64,000 nucleotides of DNA from the NCBI RefSeq assembly GCF_001625085.1, contig NZ_BDAW01000024.1, positions 1 through 64,000 on the forward strand, read 5' to 3'. This DNA comes from Nocardia acidivorans NBRC 108247. Lineage in GTDB: Bacteria; Actinomycetota; Actinomycetes; Mycobacteriales; Mycobacteriaceae. The position numbers were made by a program, and so were the translations under genes. The notes under the pieces were generated by a model. That model was given only the letters and a program-made list of their open reading frames with translations, did not search any database and had not been told where the DNA came from. Below are positions 10,975-20,200 of this stretch, in pieces; position 1 is the first letter of the stretch; every line of letters starts with the position of its first letter.

Positions 10975-11271
10975 GAGACGATCTCGACCGGGGGGGACGT
11001 CACCGGGGAGGGTGGCGGAGGTACCGGGGGGATGTCACCGGGGAGGGTGACGAATCGGAGGGGACGTCACCAGGGAGGGTGGCAAAACCGGGGGGACGCC
11101 ATCGGGGGGTGGCGTATCGGGGGACGCCATCGGGGGGTGGCGTATCGGGGGAAACGCCATCGGGGGGTGGCGGAGTCCGAAGGCGGCGAAGCGCGGGGAG
11201 GCGCGATGGCGGGGAGGGACGGCAGGGGCGAGTGGCGTCACCCGAAGGAGTTCGGGGGCGGGTGACGCCAC
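10975..11271. repeat. G-rich array of small hairpins
   Basis: The 505-bp gap between gltA2 and the Eis-like gene holds, after the terminator, repeated small inverted repeats with G-rich loops. Units of the GTCACC-GGGGAG-GGTGAC kind come first, then three 28-bp units ACGCCATCGGGGGGTGGCGT, and finally a 12-bp stem hairpin GTGGCGTCACCC / GGGTGACGCCAC (11232-11271). The open frames across it are low-complexity and I do not consider them genes. The G runs could form quadruplexes. Confidence 0.75.
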
Positions 11272-11323
11272 CCGGGGGGAAAATCGAATGCGCCGGGGTT
11301 CGGATTCATGGGATGGTCGAACC

Positions 11324-12529
11324 ATGGCACTTGCGAATGGTATTACCCTGCGTTCGGCCACCGAGAGCGATTTTCCCGCCATTGTCGAGCTGGCCGAGGT
11401 CTGCTTCGGTATGCGCTACGACAGGGTCGAGATCGACAATATCCCCGGCCTCTTCCCCACCGACCGCGCCATTGTCGCGGTCGACGACGGGCAGATCGTC
11501 GGCCACACCGTGGACACCACCATGACGGTCACCGTGCCCGGTGAGGGCACCGTTCAAGCCTGCGGCGTCTCCTCGGTGACGGTCGCGCCCACGCATCGGC
11601 GGCGCGGCATCCTGCGCGCGCTCTACACCGAGCAGCACGCCCGCACCGAAGCCGAGGGCGTTCCGCTGACCATGTTCACCGCCAGCGAGGGCACCATCTA
11701 CGGCCGCTTCGGCTACGGCCCCGCCACCGTCGCGAACGAGGTCTCCATCGACCGTAAGAAGGCCGAATTCCGGCCCGGCACACCGGATCCCGGTGGGGTG
11801 CGGACCGCGAAACTTGCCGATTCGCACGACCATATCCGCGAGGTGTACGACCGGTGGCGGCGGCTCACGCCCGGCGCCCAGGCCCGGCCCGAGGCCAACT
11901 GGACCATCTGGTTCGCCGATCCGGAGCGCTTCCGCGACGGCGCGTCCACCCTGTTCGTCCTGACCCATCCGGACGGCTATGTGCTGTACCGGCGGCAATG
12001 GCGTGATGACGAATCGGTCGCCACCGTCGCCGAATTCCGCGCGGTCACCCTGGAGGCGCATATCGCGCTGTGGCGGGTGCTGCTCAGCATGGACCTGCTG
12101 GACAGGGTGGAAGCCGAACTCGTCGATGACGATCCCCTGCCCTGGCTGGTGACCAACCCGCGGCTGGTCCGCACCAAGAGCCGTTACGACGGGGTGTGGG
12201 CGCGCATCATGGACGTGCCCGCCGCACTGTCCGCGCGCACCTACCGCACCGACCTGGACATCGTCCTCACCGTCGCGGACCCGTTCCGCGACGCGGGCGG
12301 CAATTTCGCGCTGCGGGTCCGCGACGGCGTGGCCGAATGCGCGCCCACCGGCCGCTCGGCGGATCTCGAACTCGGCATCGACGTACTGAGCAGCCTGTAC
12401 TTCGGCGCTCATCGCGCGCGGGTCTTCGCCGCCGCCCACCGAATCCAAGCGAAGGACCCCGCGGTCCTGCGGGCCTTCGACGACGCTTTCGCCGGCGACC
12501 GCGATCCCGAGTTGGGCTGGTTCTTCTGA
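11324..12529 (+). CDS. Eis-like GNAT N-acetyltransferase
   Basis: 401 residues from ATG 11324 (an upstream ATG at 11288 would add 12 residues). The first GNAT domain carries VSSVTVAPTHRRRGILRALY, the acetyl-CoA pyrophosphate loop (V-x-P-xx-RRRG), followed by FTASEGTIYGRFGYG, characteristic of the Eis family. A second degenerate GNAT domain and a sterol-carrier-like domain follow. The chain ends GWFF, and in Eis the C-terminal carboxylate acts in catalysis. M. tuberculosis Eis acetylates aminoglycosides and host or bacterial amines; the substrate here is unknown. The gene sits directly after the G-rich hairpin array. Confidence 0.88.
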   Translation: MALANGITLRSATESDFPAIVELAEVCFGMRYDRVEIDNIPGLFPTDRAIVAVDDGQIVGHTVDTTMTVTVPGEGTVQACGVSSVTVAPTHRRRGILRALYTEQHARTEAEGVPLTMFTASEGTIYGRFGYGPATVANEVSIDRKKAEFRPGTPDPGGVRTAKLADSHDHIREVYDRWRRLTPGAQARPEANWTIWFADPERFRDGASTLFVLTHPDGYVLYRRQWRDDESVATVAEFRAVTLEAHIALWRVLLSMDLLDRVEAELVDDDPLPWLVTNPRLVRTKSRYDGVWARIMDVPAALSARTYRTDLDIVLTVADPFRDAGGNFALRVRDGVAECAPTGRSADLELGIDVLSSLYFGAHRARVFAAAHRIQAKDPAVLRAFDDAFAGDRDPELGWFF

Positions 12530-12586
12530 CCGCCGGCACCGGGAAAGTCAGGGTTTTCCCGGTGCCGCGGCCGTGATCGCGCTGGC

Positions 12587-12997
12587 ATGCTGGAGGGCGT
12601 GAAACCGATTCAGTTGCTTCTGAACATCCTGTGGCTGGTGCTGGTCGGATTCTGGATGGCCGTCGGGTATGTGATCGCCGGACTCATCTGCTGCGTTCTG
12701 ATCATCACGATTCCGTGGGGTATCGCCTCGTTCCGGATCGCCTCGTTCGTGCTGTGGCCGTTCGGGCGCGAGGCCGTGGAGAAGCCGGGGGCGGGGGCGG
12801 GATCGCTCATCGGGAATGTCATCTGGGTGATCTTCGCGGGGTGGTGGCTGGCGCTGGGGCATCTGTTCACCAGCATCGCGCTGGCCATCACGATTATCGG
12901 GATCCCGTTCGCCTGGGCGAATCTGAAGCTCATCCCGATCTCACTGTTCCCGCTGGGGCGCGAAATCGTGCCCAGTGACCGGGCTTTCGCCGCCTGA
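12587..12997 (+). CDS. YccF domain membrane protein
   Basis: 136 residues. Two copies of the YccF unit are visible: ILWLVLVGFWMAVGYVIAG with ITIPWGIASFRIASFVLWPFG, and VIWVIFAGWWLALGHLFTS with IGIPFAWANLKLIPISLFPLG. Each provides a membrane segment plus a re-entrant-like hydrophobic stretch. A GTG at 12599 is an alternative start but lies too close to the GGAGG at 12592. The family has no known function. Confidence 0.88.
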   Translation: MLEGVKPIQLLLNILWLVLVGFWMAVGYVIAGLICCVLIITIPWGIASFRIASFVLWPFGREAVEKPGAGAGSLIGNVIWVIFAGWWLALGHLFTSIALAITIIGIPFAWANLKLIPISLFPLGREIVPSDRAFAA

Positions 12998-13037
12998 ACC
13001 GCTCCGCGCCCGCGGTGCGCGCACGAAGATGTTGGGC

Positions 13038-13331
13038 ATGCAAGACAATCCGCTGTGGGCGTCCGGCCCGGAGATCCCGCGCCTGACGCCCGCCGAGACC
13101 GCTGAACGCGGACTGAACACCCGGCTTCATGGAGGTCGCAATCCTCGATGATCGATTCCGGTCACCGCGACCCGCAAGCTCGATAAGCCGACCCTGCGCC
13201 GCGCGTCCTGGCTCACCGAAGATCCGGTCTACCTGGGTGATACGAAATCACTGGAGTACCGACCACTCACGCCCGGACTGGCCGCCGAATTGCTCGCCGA
13301 GTACCTCCGGTACGGCCGCTCGCCGAGCTGA
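13038..13331 (+). pseudogene. Unrecognised 97-codon reading frame broken by an in-frame TGA
   Basis: The 343-bp convergent gap between the YccF gene and the marR gene contains one frame that would read 97 codons from ATG 13038 to TGA 13331 but for a TGA at 13149-13151 (codon 38). The first part starts MQDNPLWASGPEIPRLTPAE, and the second reads TLRRASWLTEDPVYLGDTKS and ends YLRYGRSPS. Amino-acid use looks protein-like on both sides. I do not recognise the family. It may be a decayed gene, a sequencing error, or two unrelated stretches. Confidence 0.4.
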
Positions 13332-13340
13332 GCGCCACTG

Positions 13341-13778
13341 CTACTCCGACTGGTCGACGATCTGCTTCATGATGCCGACGGCCTGCGCCAGCACCGACAG
13401 CTGATCCGGGCTCAACCGGGAGAGCTGTTCGGTCATCCAGGCTTCGCGGGCGTGCGTCTCATCGGCGATGAGTGCGCGCCCGTTCTCGGACAGCGAGACG
13501 ATGATCTGCCGGCCGTCGGTCGGGTGCGGATCACGTTGTACCAGCGCCATTTCCGACAGGGACGCGATCACCCGCGTCATGGACGGCGGTTGTACGCGCT
13601 CCTTGGCCGCCAGCCCGCCCGGGGTCATCGCCCCGTCGCGATTGAGCGTCGCGAGCGCGGAGAGCTGGGTCAGCGAAATCTGGGCATCGGCGCGCCTACC
13701 TCGCAGATGTCGCGTCAAGCGCACCACCGCCAGCGACAGTTCACCGGCGAGCGCTCGAATATCGGGAGGCGTTGTCAC
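13341..13778 (-). CDS. MarR-family transcriptional regulator (Rv0880-like)
   Basis: 145 residues from GTG 13778 (VTTPPDIRALAGELSLAVVR). The winged helix spans about residues 30-100: ISLTQLSALATLNRDGAMTP, GLAAKERVQPPSMTRVIASL (recognition helix) and the wing VQRDPHPTDGRQIIVSLSEN. The sequence follows M. tuberculosis Rv0880 closely. No ribosome site is evident, so the mRNA may be leaderless. The divergent neighbour is a DUF2530 gene, the same arrangement as Rv0879c/Rv0880, suggesting a conserved regulated pair. The ligand is unknown. The frame stays open upstream to 14063, but that part lies antisense to DUF2530. Confidence 0.9.
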   Translation of the reverse strand: MTTPPDIRALAGELSLAVVRLTRHLRGRRADAQISLTQLSALATLNRDGAMTPGGLAAKERVQPPSMTRVIASLSEMALVQRDPHPTDGRQIIVSLSENGRALIADETHAREAWMTEQLSRLSPDQLSVLAQAVGIMKQIVDQSE

Positions 13779-13941
13779 AGAGCGAAACGATACGGGACGC
13801 CCCGCGCACGGGACGCCTGTTCGTGCGGTCCCGCGGTACACCCGCACCGACATGCAGGATTCGAGCCCCGCCACCGGGCGGCGAACCCACCGGTACGCGC
13901 CCCCACTCCCTATTACCCCCGCACTGGTTACGCTGAAACCT

Positions 13942-14181
13942 GTGACCCAGCCCGTCCCGGAAATCCCACCGCGCTTCACCGACCCGCGCCCGGTGCTGGC
14001 CATCGGCAGCATCGGCTTCCTGATCGCCAGTATCGCGGTCTGGCTGAACGACGACTGGGCCACCGCCCGCCCCGTCTGCCTGATGGGGCTGGGGGTCGGA
14101 CTGCTCGGCTACACCATCTTCGCCATTCAGCGCCGGGGTGCGCGGCGCGGGGACAAGGGCGCGCAACTCGGACTGGACTGA
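13942..14181 (+). CDS. DUF2530 small membrane protein
   Basis: 79 residues from GTG 13942. Cytoplasmic N-terminus VTQPVPEIPPRFTDPRPVLA, two hydrophobic segments (IGSIGFLIASIAVWL and VCLMGLGVGLLGYTIFAI), then a basic end QRRGARRGDKGAQLGLD typical of DUF2530. It is divergent from the MarR regulator with a 163-bp intergenic region. Function unknown. Confidence 0.88.
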   Translation: MTQPVPEIPPRFTDPRPVLAIGSIGFLIASIAVWLNDDWATARPVCLMGLGVGLLGYTIFAIQRRGARRGDKGAQLGLD

Positions 14182-14189
14182 GCCGAAAC

Positions 14190-14331
14190 ACCCCCTGCCA
14201 TCCCGGAACGACCAGCCTGGTCATCCCGGAACGACAAGTCTCATCATCCCGGCGCGCTTTCGGGCGGGATCCACCGAAACAGGTTGCCGCGCCGCGAGTG
14301 TGGATCCCGGCCGAGAACATGCCCGGATGAC
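14190..14331. repeat. Dispersed bipartite hairpin element, full copy C/D
   Basis: Left part: repeated GTCATCCCGGAACGAC-like half-units leading into CATCCCGGCGCGCTTTCGGG and GGGATCCACCGAAACAGG. Right part: GTGTGGATCCCGGCCGAGAA then CATGCCCGGATGACGG (14299-14331). The two hairpins face each other with GGATCC inward, separated by about 25 bp. The element fills the convergent gap between DUF2530 and the ceramidase gene. Confidence 0.8.
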
Positions 14332-14340
14332 GGGGGCGGC

Positions 14341-16416
14341 TCAGGCGATGTCGAATTCGTTCGAGGTTCCGGTGAACGGGCGCAGGCTGCCGTCGGCGGC
14401 GAGCTGATCGGCGAAGTGCTGGAAGCGGTAGCGGCCCGCCGCGGTCCCGGCCGGAATGTCCCAGGTAAACCGGGCTTTCGAGATATCCGTACCACTGCGG
14501 GCCCAGTAGAACTTGACCGCCCACTCGCCCTCGTTGGCGACCCGGGTCCAGCCGGATCCGTTGGCGCGCTGCACTTCCAGGAACGTCCCATTGCGGCGGG
14601 CGTTGTGTTTCGGGTGCGCGGAGACGAATTCGACCGCGGCCTGGTCACCGGGGGCATAGCTCGCGGCGGGCTGGGTGAGCACCTCGCCGAAGTTCGCGCC
14701 GGGCGGTGTGGCGTCCGGACCGGGCGCGGCGGCGAAATTGGGCTGCAGAGTGGACACATCACGCGGGGCGGGTCCGCGCGGCACCCGCTGCTGGGCGGCG
14801 AAAGCCGTTGCGAGCCGGTGGAATTCCTGCTGATAGGCGGGCAGGGTATAGCGGCCGTACAGCGTGGATCCGCCCTCGTACTGCTGGGCGTCGTACTCCT
14901 CGGGGGTGGCCACGTACTCGTGATAGCAGTTGGCGTAGCCCTGCATGAGTACCTGTTCGAGCGGAACGCCCAGCGCCTCGGCGACCACGCGGCGAATGCG
15001 CAGACCGGAAGTGATGGTGAATTCCGCTCCGCCACAGGCGAGATAGAGCTCGCCGATGCGCACGAGCTGCAACGGCACCACACTCGGCACCCACGGCACC
15101 GGCGGCATGATGCCCAGGGGCGCGACGATCGCTTTGGGGGCCTGCGCGTCGGCGAGCCAGTCCGGAATCGGCTGGTTGACGCCACCGAGCGCGTCCACGA
15201 ACGGATTTCGCACCCCCTCGGGAATGGGGATGCCGGGCAGGCCCGGGCCGTCCTCGGTACTGCCCGCGATGAGGGATACGCCCGCGCAGGCGGGTGCGGT
15301 ATGGCGCGGCTGCCCGCTCGGCGTCCAGCGGCCGTCGACCTCGATATCGGCGATGTCGATATAGCAGAGCATGCTGTCGACCGGTCCGCTCAGCGGCCGG
15401 GCCGCGGCGAGAGCGGCCTTCCCCGCGCGGTATTGGCGATCGCCGATGATCCGGGTGTTCTCGAATTCGTTCCGTGTCGGCCCGTCGGTGGGATGAAGAT
15501 TCAAGTTGGGCGACATATCGCCGGAGTTGGTCTGCGGGAAGGCCGCCACGAAATCGCAGCCGTCCAGATAGCGGACGCCGTGTTCCTCGTGCTCGAACGA
15601 GTATGAGGCGTAACCCTTGTTGTCGGCGCTGATGAGCCGGTTGGTATTGCTCATCGAGGTGTTGTGGGTGGCGAACCAGGTGATGACGCCGATCTCGCGA
15701 CCGCCCCGGCGCAGCGACAGCACGGTGACGGCCGGATCGATGGCATCGGGGTAAACCTGTTTATCCGCTTCGGGATTGCGCTCCCAGGCGATCCGGGAAC
15801 GGTTCACACTGGCGTCGTGCAGTTCACCCCGGCCCAGGGCCAGGCTGCCGGGCGCGAGATCGGCGTCGGCGGCGACGATGGCCTCGACGATGCCGTTCAC
15901 CTCGGCGTCGTACACCTGCTGCTGGAATCCGAGAATGGACAGGTTGTAGGCGTAGTCATTGCTGGAGCCGCCGCAGGTGGCGTGCGAATGCGTCGAGGTG
16001 AGCAGGACGTTCTGCTCGGTGTAGCGATCTCCGAATCGCTTGGCGAGTTCGGTCATGACGCCGCGGTGCACGGATTGGAAGATCATGCCGTTGTCTGCGA
16101 CGACGTAGACCAGGCGCTGCGCCTGGGTGCCGAAGACGAAGGCGCGGGCGCGCGGGCGCAGGTGGATACCGGCGGTGTCCTGTCCGAATTGCGAGTAACC
16201 CATCATGCCGCATTCGGCAGCCGGACCGGTTATGTCTGAAATGCCCACTCCGACGAGGTATTCGCCGGAATCCGCGTGCGCCACACCCTGCGGTTGCGCG
16301 AATGTCGCCGAAACAGCGAGGGCCGCGGTGCCCACCGCGGCGCCGGCCAGCACGGTTCTGCGCGAGACGGTCGCGACCTCGCTCGGATCGGCCGTTCCGT
16401 TGTCCGACAGCGCCAT
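14341..16416 (-). CDS. Secreted neutral/alkaline ceramidase
   Basis: 691 residues from ATG 16416 with a GGAGA ribosome site. A twin-arginine signal (SRRTVLAGAAVGTAALAVSA) directs export. The ceramidase domain begins YLVGVGISDITGPAAECGMM. Zinc-ligand His residues are in LLTSTHSHATCGG, the nucleophile Ser is in TNSGDMSPNLNLHPTDGP, and a C-terminal Ig-like domain follows YAPGDQAAVEFVSAHPKHN. The enzyme hydrolyses the amide bond of ceramide to sphingosine and fatty acid; actinobacterial homologues include Rv0669c. It is divergent from a TetR regulator, and an 18-bp operator lies within its own promoter. A distinct endoglycoceramidase-like gene lies at 30911. Confidence 0.93.
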   Translation of the reverse strand: MALSDNGTADPSEVATVSRRTVLAGAAVGTAALAVSATFAQPQGVAHADSGEYLVGVGISDITGPAAECGMMGYSQFGQDTAGIHLRPRARAFVFGTQAQRLVYVVADNGMIFQSVHRGVMTELAKRFGDRYTEQNVLLTSTHSHATCGGSSNDYAYNLSILGFQQQVYDAEVNGIVEAIVAADADLAPGSLALGRGELHDASVNRSRIAWERNPEADKQVYPDAIDPAVTVLSLRRGGREIGVITWFATHNTSMSNTNRLISADNKGYASYSFEHEEHGVRYLDGCDFVAAFPQTNSGDMSPNLNLHPTDGPTRNEFENTRIIGDRQYRAGKAALAAARPLSGPVDSMLCYIDIADIEVDGRWTPSGQPRHTAPACAGVSLIAGSTEDGPGLPGIPIPEGVRNPFVDALGGVNQPIPDWLADAQAPKAIVAPLGIMPPVPWVPSVVPLQLVRIGELYLACGGAEFTITSGLRIRRVVAEALGVPLEQVLMQGYANCYHEYVATPEEYDAQQYEGGSTLYGRYTLPAYQQEFHRLATAFAAQQRVPRGPAPRDVSTLQPNFAAAPGPDATPPGANFGEVLTQPAASYAPGDQAAVEFVSAHPKHNARRNGTFLEVQRANGSGWTRVANEGEWAVKFYWARSGTDISKARFTWDIPAGTAAGRYRFQHFADQLAADGSLRPFTGTSNEFDIA

Positions 16417-16447
16417 TCGCGTCTCCTTCCGTTCCGGAAGGCAGCGA

Positions 16448-16476
16448 ACCATAGAACTGGACGTTCGTCCAGTCAA
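16448..16476 (-). promoter_or_regulatory. Ceramidase promoter
   Basis: -35 TTGACT (16471-16476) and -10 TATGGT (16448-16453) on the minus strand, with 17-bp spacing. The TetR operator palindrome overlaps the -35 box and fills the spacer. Confidence 0.7.
16456..16473. promoter_or_regulatory. Probable TetR operator
   Basis: ACTGGACG-TT-CGTCCAGT, perfect 8-bp arms with a 2-nt spacer, in the 115-bp divergent region between the ceramidase and tetR genes. Its position in the ceramidase promoter spacer predicts repression. Confidence 0.75.
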
Positions 16477-16495
16477 GAATTTCGCAGCGCGCGAA

Positions 16496-16524
16496 TTGAC
16501 TGCACGCTTCCCGGACGCTTAACT
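16496..16524 (+). promoter_or_regulatory. tetR promoter (leaderless)
   Basis: -35 TTGACT (16496-16501), 17-bp spacer, -10 TTAACT (16519-16524). The GTG start at 16532 lies 7 bp after the -10 box, so the transcript is predicted to be leaderless. Confidence 0.6.
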
Positions 16525-16531
16525 CCCTGGA

Positions 16532-17158
16532 GTGTCCTCCCGATTGAGCGTCGAAGAACGACGGGCCCACCTTATCGAGGCGGCCATCGGCCTTGCCGAA
16601 AAAAAGGGCGTGGCAGGAGTTACCACGCGCGATGTTGCACAGGCAGCCGGTGTTTCGCTCGGTGTGGTGCATTACTGTTTCGAAAACAAAGACCAGCTGA
16701 TGACCGAGCTGGTCAAGGCGCTTTCGATGGAATTGCGAGATTCCGTCGATGCCAACGAAGCGGTATGGCAAGACGTCGGAACTGGAAAAGAAGCGCTTCA
16801 AAAATTGGTGCGCGCCGCCCTGGAACTCATGTGGCTCAACGTTGAAGCCACACCCGAACGACAACTACTCACCTACGAAACCACCACCTACGCACTACGC
16901 GAAGGCGAACAAACTCCGGCGAAACTCGCAATCGCTCGCGAGCAGTACACGTTCAACGACTCCACACTCGCCGACATCGTCGAACACGCCCGCGAAGCCA
17001 CCGGCACCCAGTGGGATATTCCCGTCGCCACGCTGAGCCGCTTCACGCTCAACGCCATCGACGGCATCGTGCTGCGCTGGCTCGTCGACAATGACAGCGC
17101 CGCGGTCCGCGAACAGCTGGACCTCCTAGCAACCATGGTCTGCTCACACGCCTCCTGA
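16532..17158 (+). CDS. TetR-family regulator next to ceramidase
   Basis: 208 residues from GTG 16532. The N-terminal HTH is RRAHLIEAAIGLAEKKGVAG, then TTRDVAQAAGVSLGVVHYCF with the recognition helix VSLGVVHYCFENKDQL. The remaining helices form the ligand-binding domain (YETTTYALREGEQTP and following). Codon use in the middle (16740-16920) is more A-rich than in neighbouring genes. It is divergent from the ceramidase gene, whose promoter contains an 18-bp palindrome. I infer that it represses that gene and that a lipid or sphingoid compound is the inducer. Confidence 0.9.
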   Translation: MSSRLSVEERRAHLIEAAIGLAEKKGVAGVTTRDVAQAAGVSLGVVHYCFENKDQLMTELVKALSMELRDSVDANEAVWQDVGTGKEALQKLVRAALELMWLNVEATPERQLLTYETTTYALREGEQTPAKLAIAREQYTFNDSTLADIVEHAREATGTQWDIPVATLSRFTLNAIDGIVLRWLVDNDSAAVREQLDLLATMVCSHAS

Positions 17159-17173
17159 ACAATCCACCCTCCC

Positions 17174-17200
17174 CCGGCGCGCGAATCCCTCGCGCGCCGG
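17174..17200. terminator. Bidirectional terminator between tetR and ATPase gene
   Basis: Perfect 11-bp stem CCGGCGCGCGA / TCGCGCGCCGG with ATCCC loop, between convergent stops 50 bp apart. Confidence 0.8.
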
Positions 17201-17207
17201 AGTCATT

Positions 17208-20200
17208 TCAGCTGCCCTCGCGCGGGGACCGCACGTGCGTGGTGTCCCCGACCTGCCACCACGGGACCGAGACGGTGGCTTCCACCGCGCCGGTGAGGCG
17301 GACGCGGAGTTCGTCGTGGATGACGAGTTCGCCTGTGCGGGTTGGGGTGCCGAGTTGCAGGCGGAGCAGGATGCCGAGCGGGTCCGCGCTCCAAGTGGTC
17401 GCGCGGCCGGTGCCGAGCACCTCCGCGGTGACCGCCTCCGAGGCCAGGGGCAGATCCAGCAGTGCGGCAAGGGAATGCGCCGTGGCGATATCACCCACCA
17501 CCAGGCGGTCGGCGGGCAGCGCGGGGCCGAACCAGGGCTGGTCCAGGACCAATGCGTCGGCCGGATCGATGACCGCACCCGACAGCGCGCGGACCTGACC
17601 CGGGAAATCGAGGTCGTCGACATCGAGCAGGCCCGCCGCCATGGCCTCGGCGAGGCGGCGGTGGGTGATCGAAATCGCTTCGGGGGTGGGCATTCTCGCC
17701 GGATCCGCGAGCGCGTCCAGGAGCTCCTCCGCCAGTTGGGCGGTCATGATCTCGGGAGCGGACAGCACACCGCGCAGGATGCGCAGATCCGGATCGGCGA
17801 AGCCCGCAATCGCGGGGAGCAGGCCGTGCAGGCTCTCATCCTCGGGATGGCGCATGAGGCCCAGCGGGATGCCGTCGATCTGCGCGTGCTTACGCAACCA
17901 CCAGGCCGTGTAGCCGTCGCGATCGGCGAGCAGCGGGCGGGTGGTTTCGTCGGAGAGCAACAGGCGCAAGGCTTCCGGCCACTGGTCCTCGTCCACCAGG
18001 TCCAGGTCGCGGACCGCCCGCAGCACCGGCGGATCCTCCCGCAGATCCTCCCACCAACGGTCCTCGTCATCGAGGTGATGATCCGGACCGGTGGGATCCT
18101 CCTCGATCAGCACGGTGAAACTCCAGCCGACGCCGATGGCGCGCAAGGCATCCCGGCCGTATCGCTCCAGGGTCTGTTCGGCGATGGTCTCGAACGGCGA
18201 CTCGGCCACCAGCACCCGGGCCAGCGGGGCGCCGGGCAGCAGGAGTTCGTCGGCGGGCAGCAATTCCCCGGTGCCGTCCGGCAATTCGAGCAGGCCGAGC
18301 CAGGAGGGCAGGGTGCCGGGCAGTGCGTGCGCGGCCAGGTTCAGCACCGCCTCCACGGTATCCGGATCGCTCGGGTCGTCCTCCAGAATCGCTTGCAGGG
18401 CAGGGTCGTTCAGCAGATCCTCGGGGGTCGCGGCGCGCGCGCCGAGGCGGCCCAGCAGATCGTGCGCGGCCTCGGGATGCACCAGGCGCGCCCAGTGCAC
18501 CGGAATGGCCGTCTCCAGTTGATCATCCAGGACCACCGTGCGCGGACCCGTCACCACCCGGCCGTCGGCGAGCGGCACCGCGAGCGCGCCCAACTCCTCC
18601 ACCGACAGCGGATCCAGCACGAACGGCTCCAGGGTGTCGTAGAACGCATACCACCACTGCGCCGGGCGTTCCAGGCTGCCGGACAGCTCCGCTATCCGGG
18701 CCAGACCGAGACGATGCACGTCCAGGGCGCCGAGCGCGTCCGATCCGGGGCGGCCGGAAAGCTCCGGGATAACCAGGGGGCCGACCAGCTCCGCCAGCAA
18801 ACCCGCCAATTCGGCGGTCACACCGGTGAAGACGCTCGCGTGACGCGGCTCGACCGCGGTCGGCCCGGACTCGGGCATGCGTTGCGGGGGCTCGGTCGAT
18901 TCGCGTGAAAGATCATGGCCGAGAACACCATTCACGCTCGGCTCCGAACCCATGAGATCGAGTTCGAGCTGGAGTTCGGCCTCGGAGGTCCCGGGGGCGG
19001 GTGCGGCGGCCCGCGCGGCATTCGCAGCGAGGGCGGCATCGATATCGAGCAGCGGATCGGCACCCGATCGCGGGTCGCCACCGGGGGCCGTATCCGGTCC
19101 CCGTAAGACCGGCAGCCAGGCGGTTTCCCGGAGTTCGGCGAGCAGGGCCTCGCGCAGCGTGGCATCCGCCTCGCTGCGGGCGAAGCCCGGGGTGGGTACC
19201 AGCACCAGACGATCCGCGGGCGGCAGCGCCAACGCGAAATCGGCGTAGCCCGAGGCCAATTCGGCGATCCGGACGCCCGGCAGCAGACGGCGGCGATCCG
19301 GTTGCATCGGAATGTCGGCGATCAGCAACGCCGGCAGCGACAATTCCTCATCCGACCGGGTCGGGGCACGCAGCACATCCGGCGCGGCGGTAACCGGACG
19401 GCCCTGCCGAACCGGCAGCAACCAGCGTGAGCGCGCGGTCCGGAACTGCCACCAGCGGCGGTCCTCCCATTCGCCGGTGATCCGCAATTCCTGTATGCCG
19501 TTGTCCAGATCGGTGACCGCACTGGTGATCTCGTCACCGGCGATCCGAATGCTGTGCAGGGCGGGCAATTCCAGCAGCAGATCCACCGCTTCGGCGCGCA
19601 TGCCCGCGAGCAGGGCCTCGGCGCCCACGTCGTCGCGGAGCCGCAGCACGATCTCACTGTCGAATCCGGTCGCGGGCTCCGCGTCCTTCGGCCAGACCAG
19701 GCGCAGGGCGGGCGGGGCGAAATCCTGGTCCACATCCGGGATTTCCACCCCTTCCGCGCGCATGAGGGCCAGCGTCTCGGCCCGGGAGAAGCGCACCGAA
19801 CCACCGGTGGAAAGAAACTCGATCTCGTCCGAAACGCTCAGTACGGCGGTGAAGCCGACACCGAAGCGGCCCACCGCGGCATCGGCACCGGATTTGGCCG
19901 ACGCGCGCAGCGCGGTCAGCGCGTGTACACCCGAAACATCCAGCGGCACACCTGTATTGGCGATATGCAGGGTGCGCCCATCCAGTCGGACATCGACCTT
20001 TCCGGCCACCCCCGCCTTGGCGGCGGCATCGGCGGCGTTCTGCGCCAACTCGGTCAGCAGCCGATCCCGATAGCCCGCGCGCACCAGATCCGCCTCGGTG
20101 GCGGCGTCCTCGCGCAATCGGGTGGGCGAGCCCAGCCAGGCGGCGATCACCCCCGCCCGCAGTCCCGCGGTATCGAACGGATCCCCCACTGCCCTACCGC

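Noticed and set aside
13778..14063. 95-codon N-terminal extension of the MarR gene
   Set aside because: It lies antisense to DUF2530, and the Rv0880-like protein starts at GTG 13778.
17235..18908. 557-codon plus-strand frame opposite the GHKL ATPase
   Set aside because: Gln/Gly/Arg-rich shadow of the ATPase codons with no domain.
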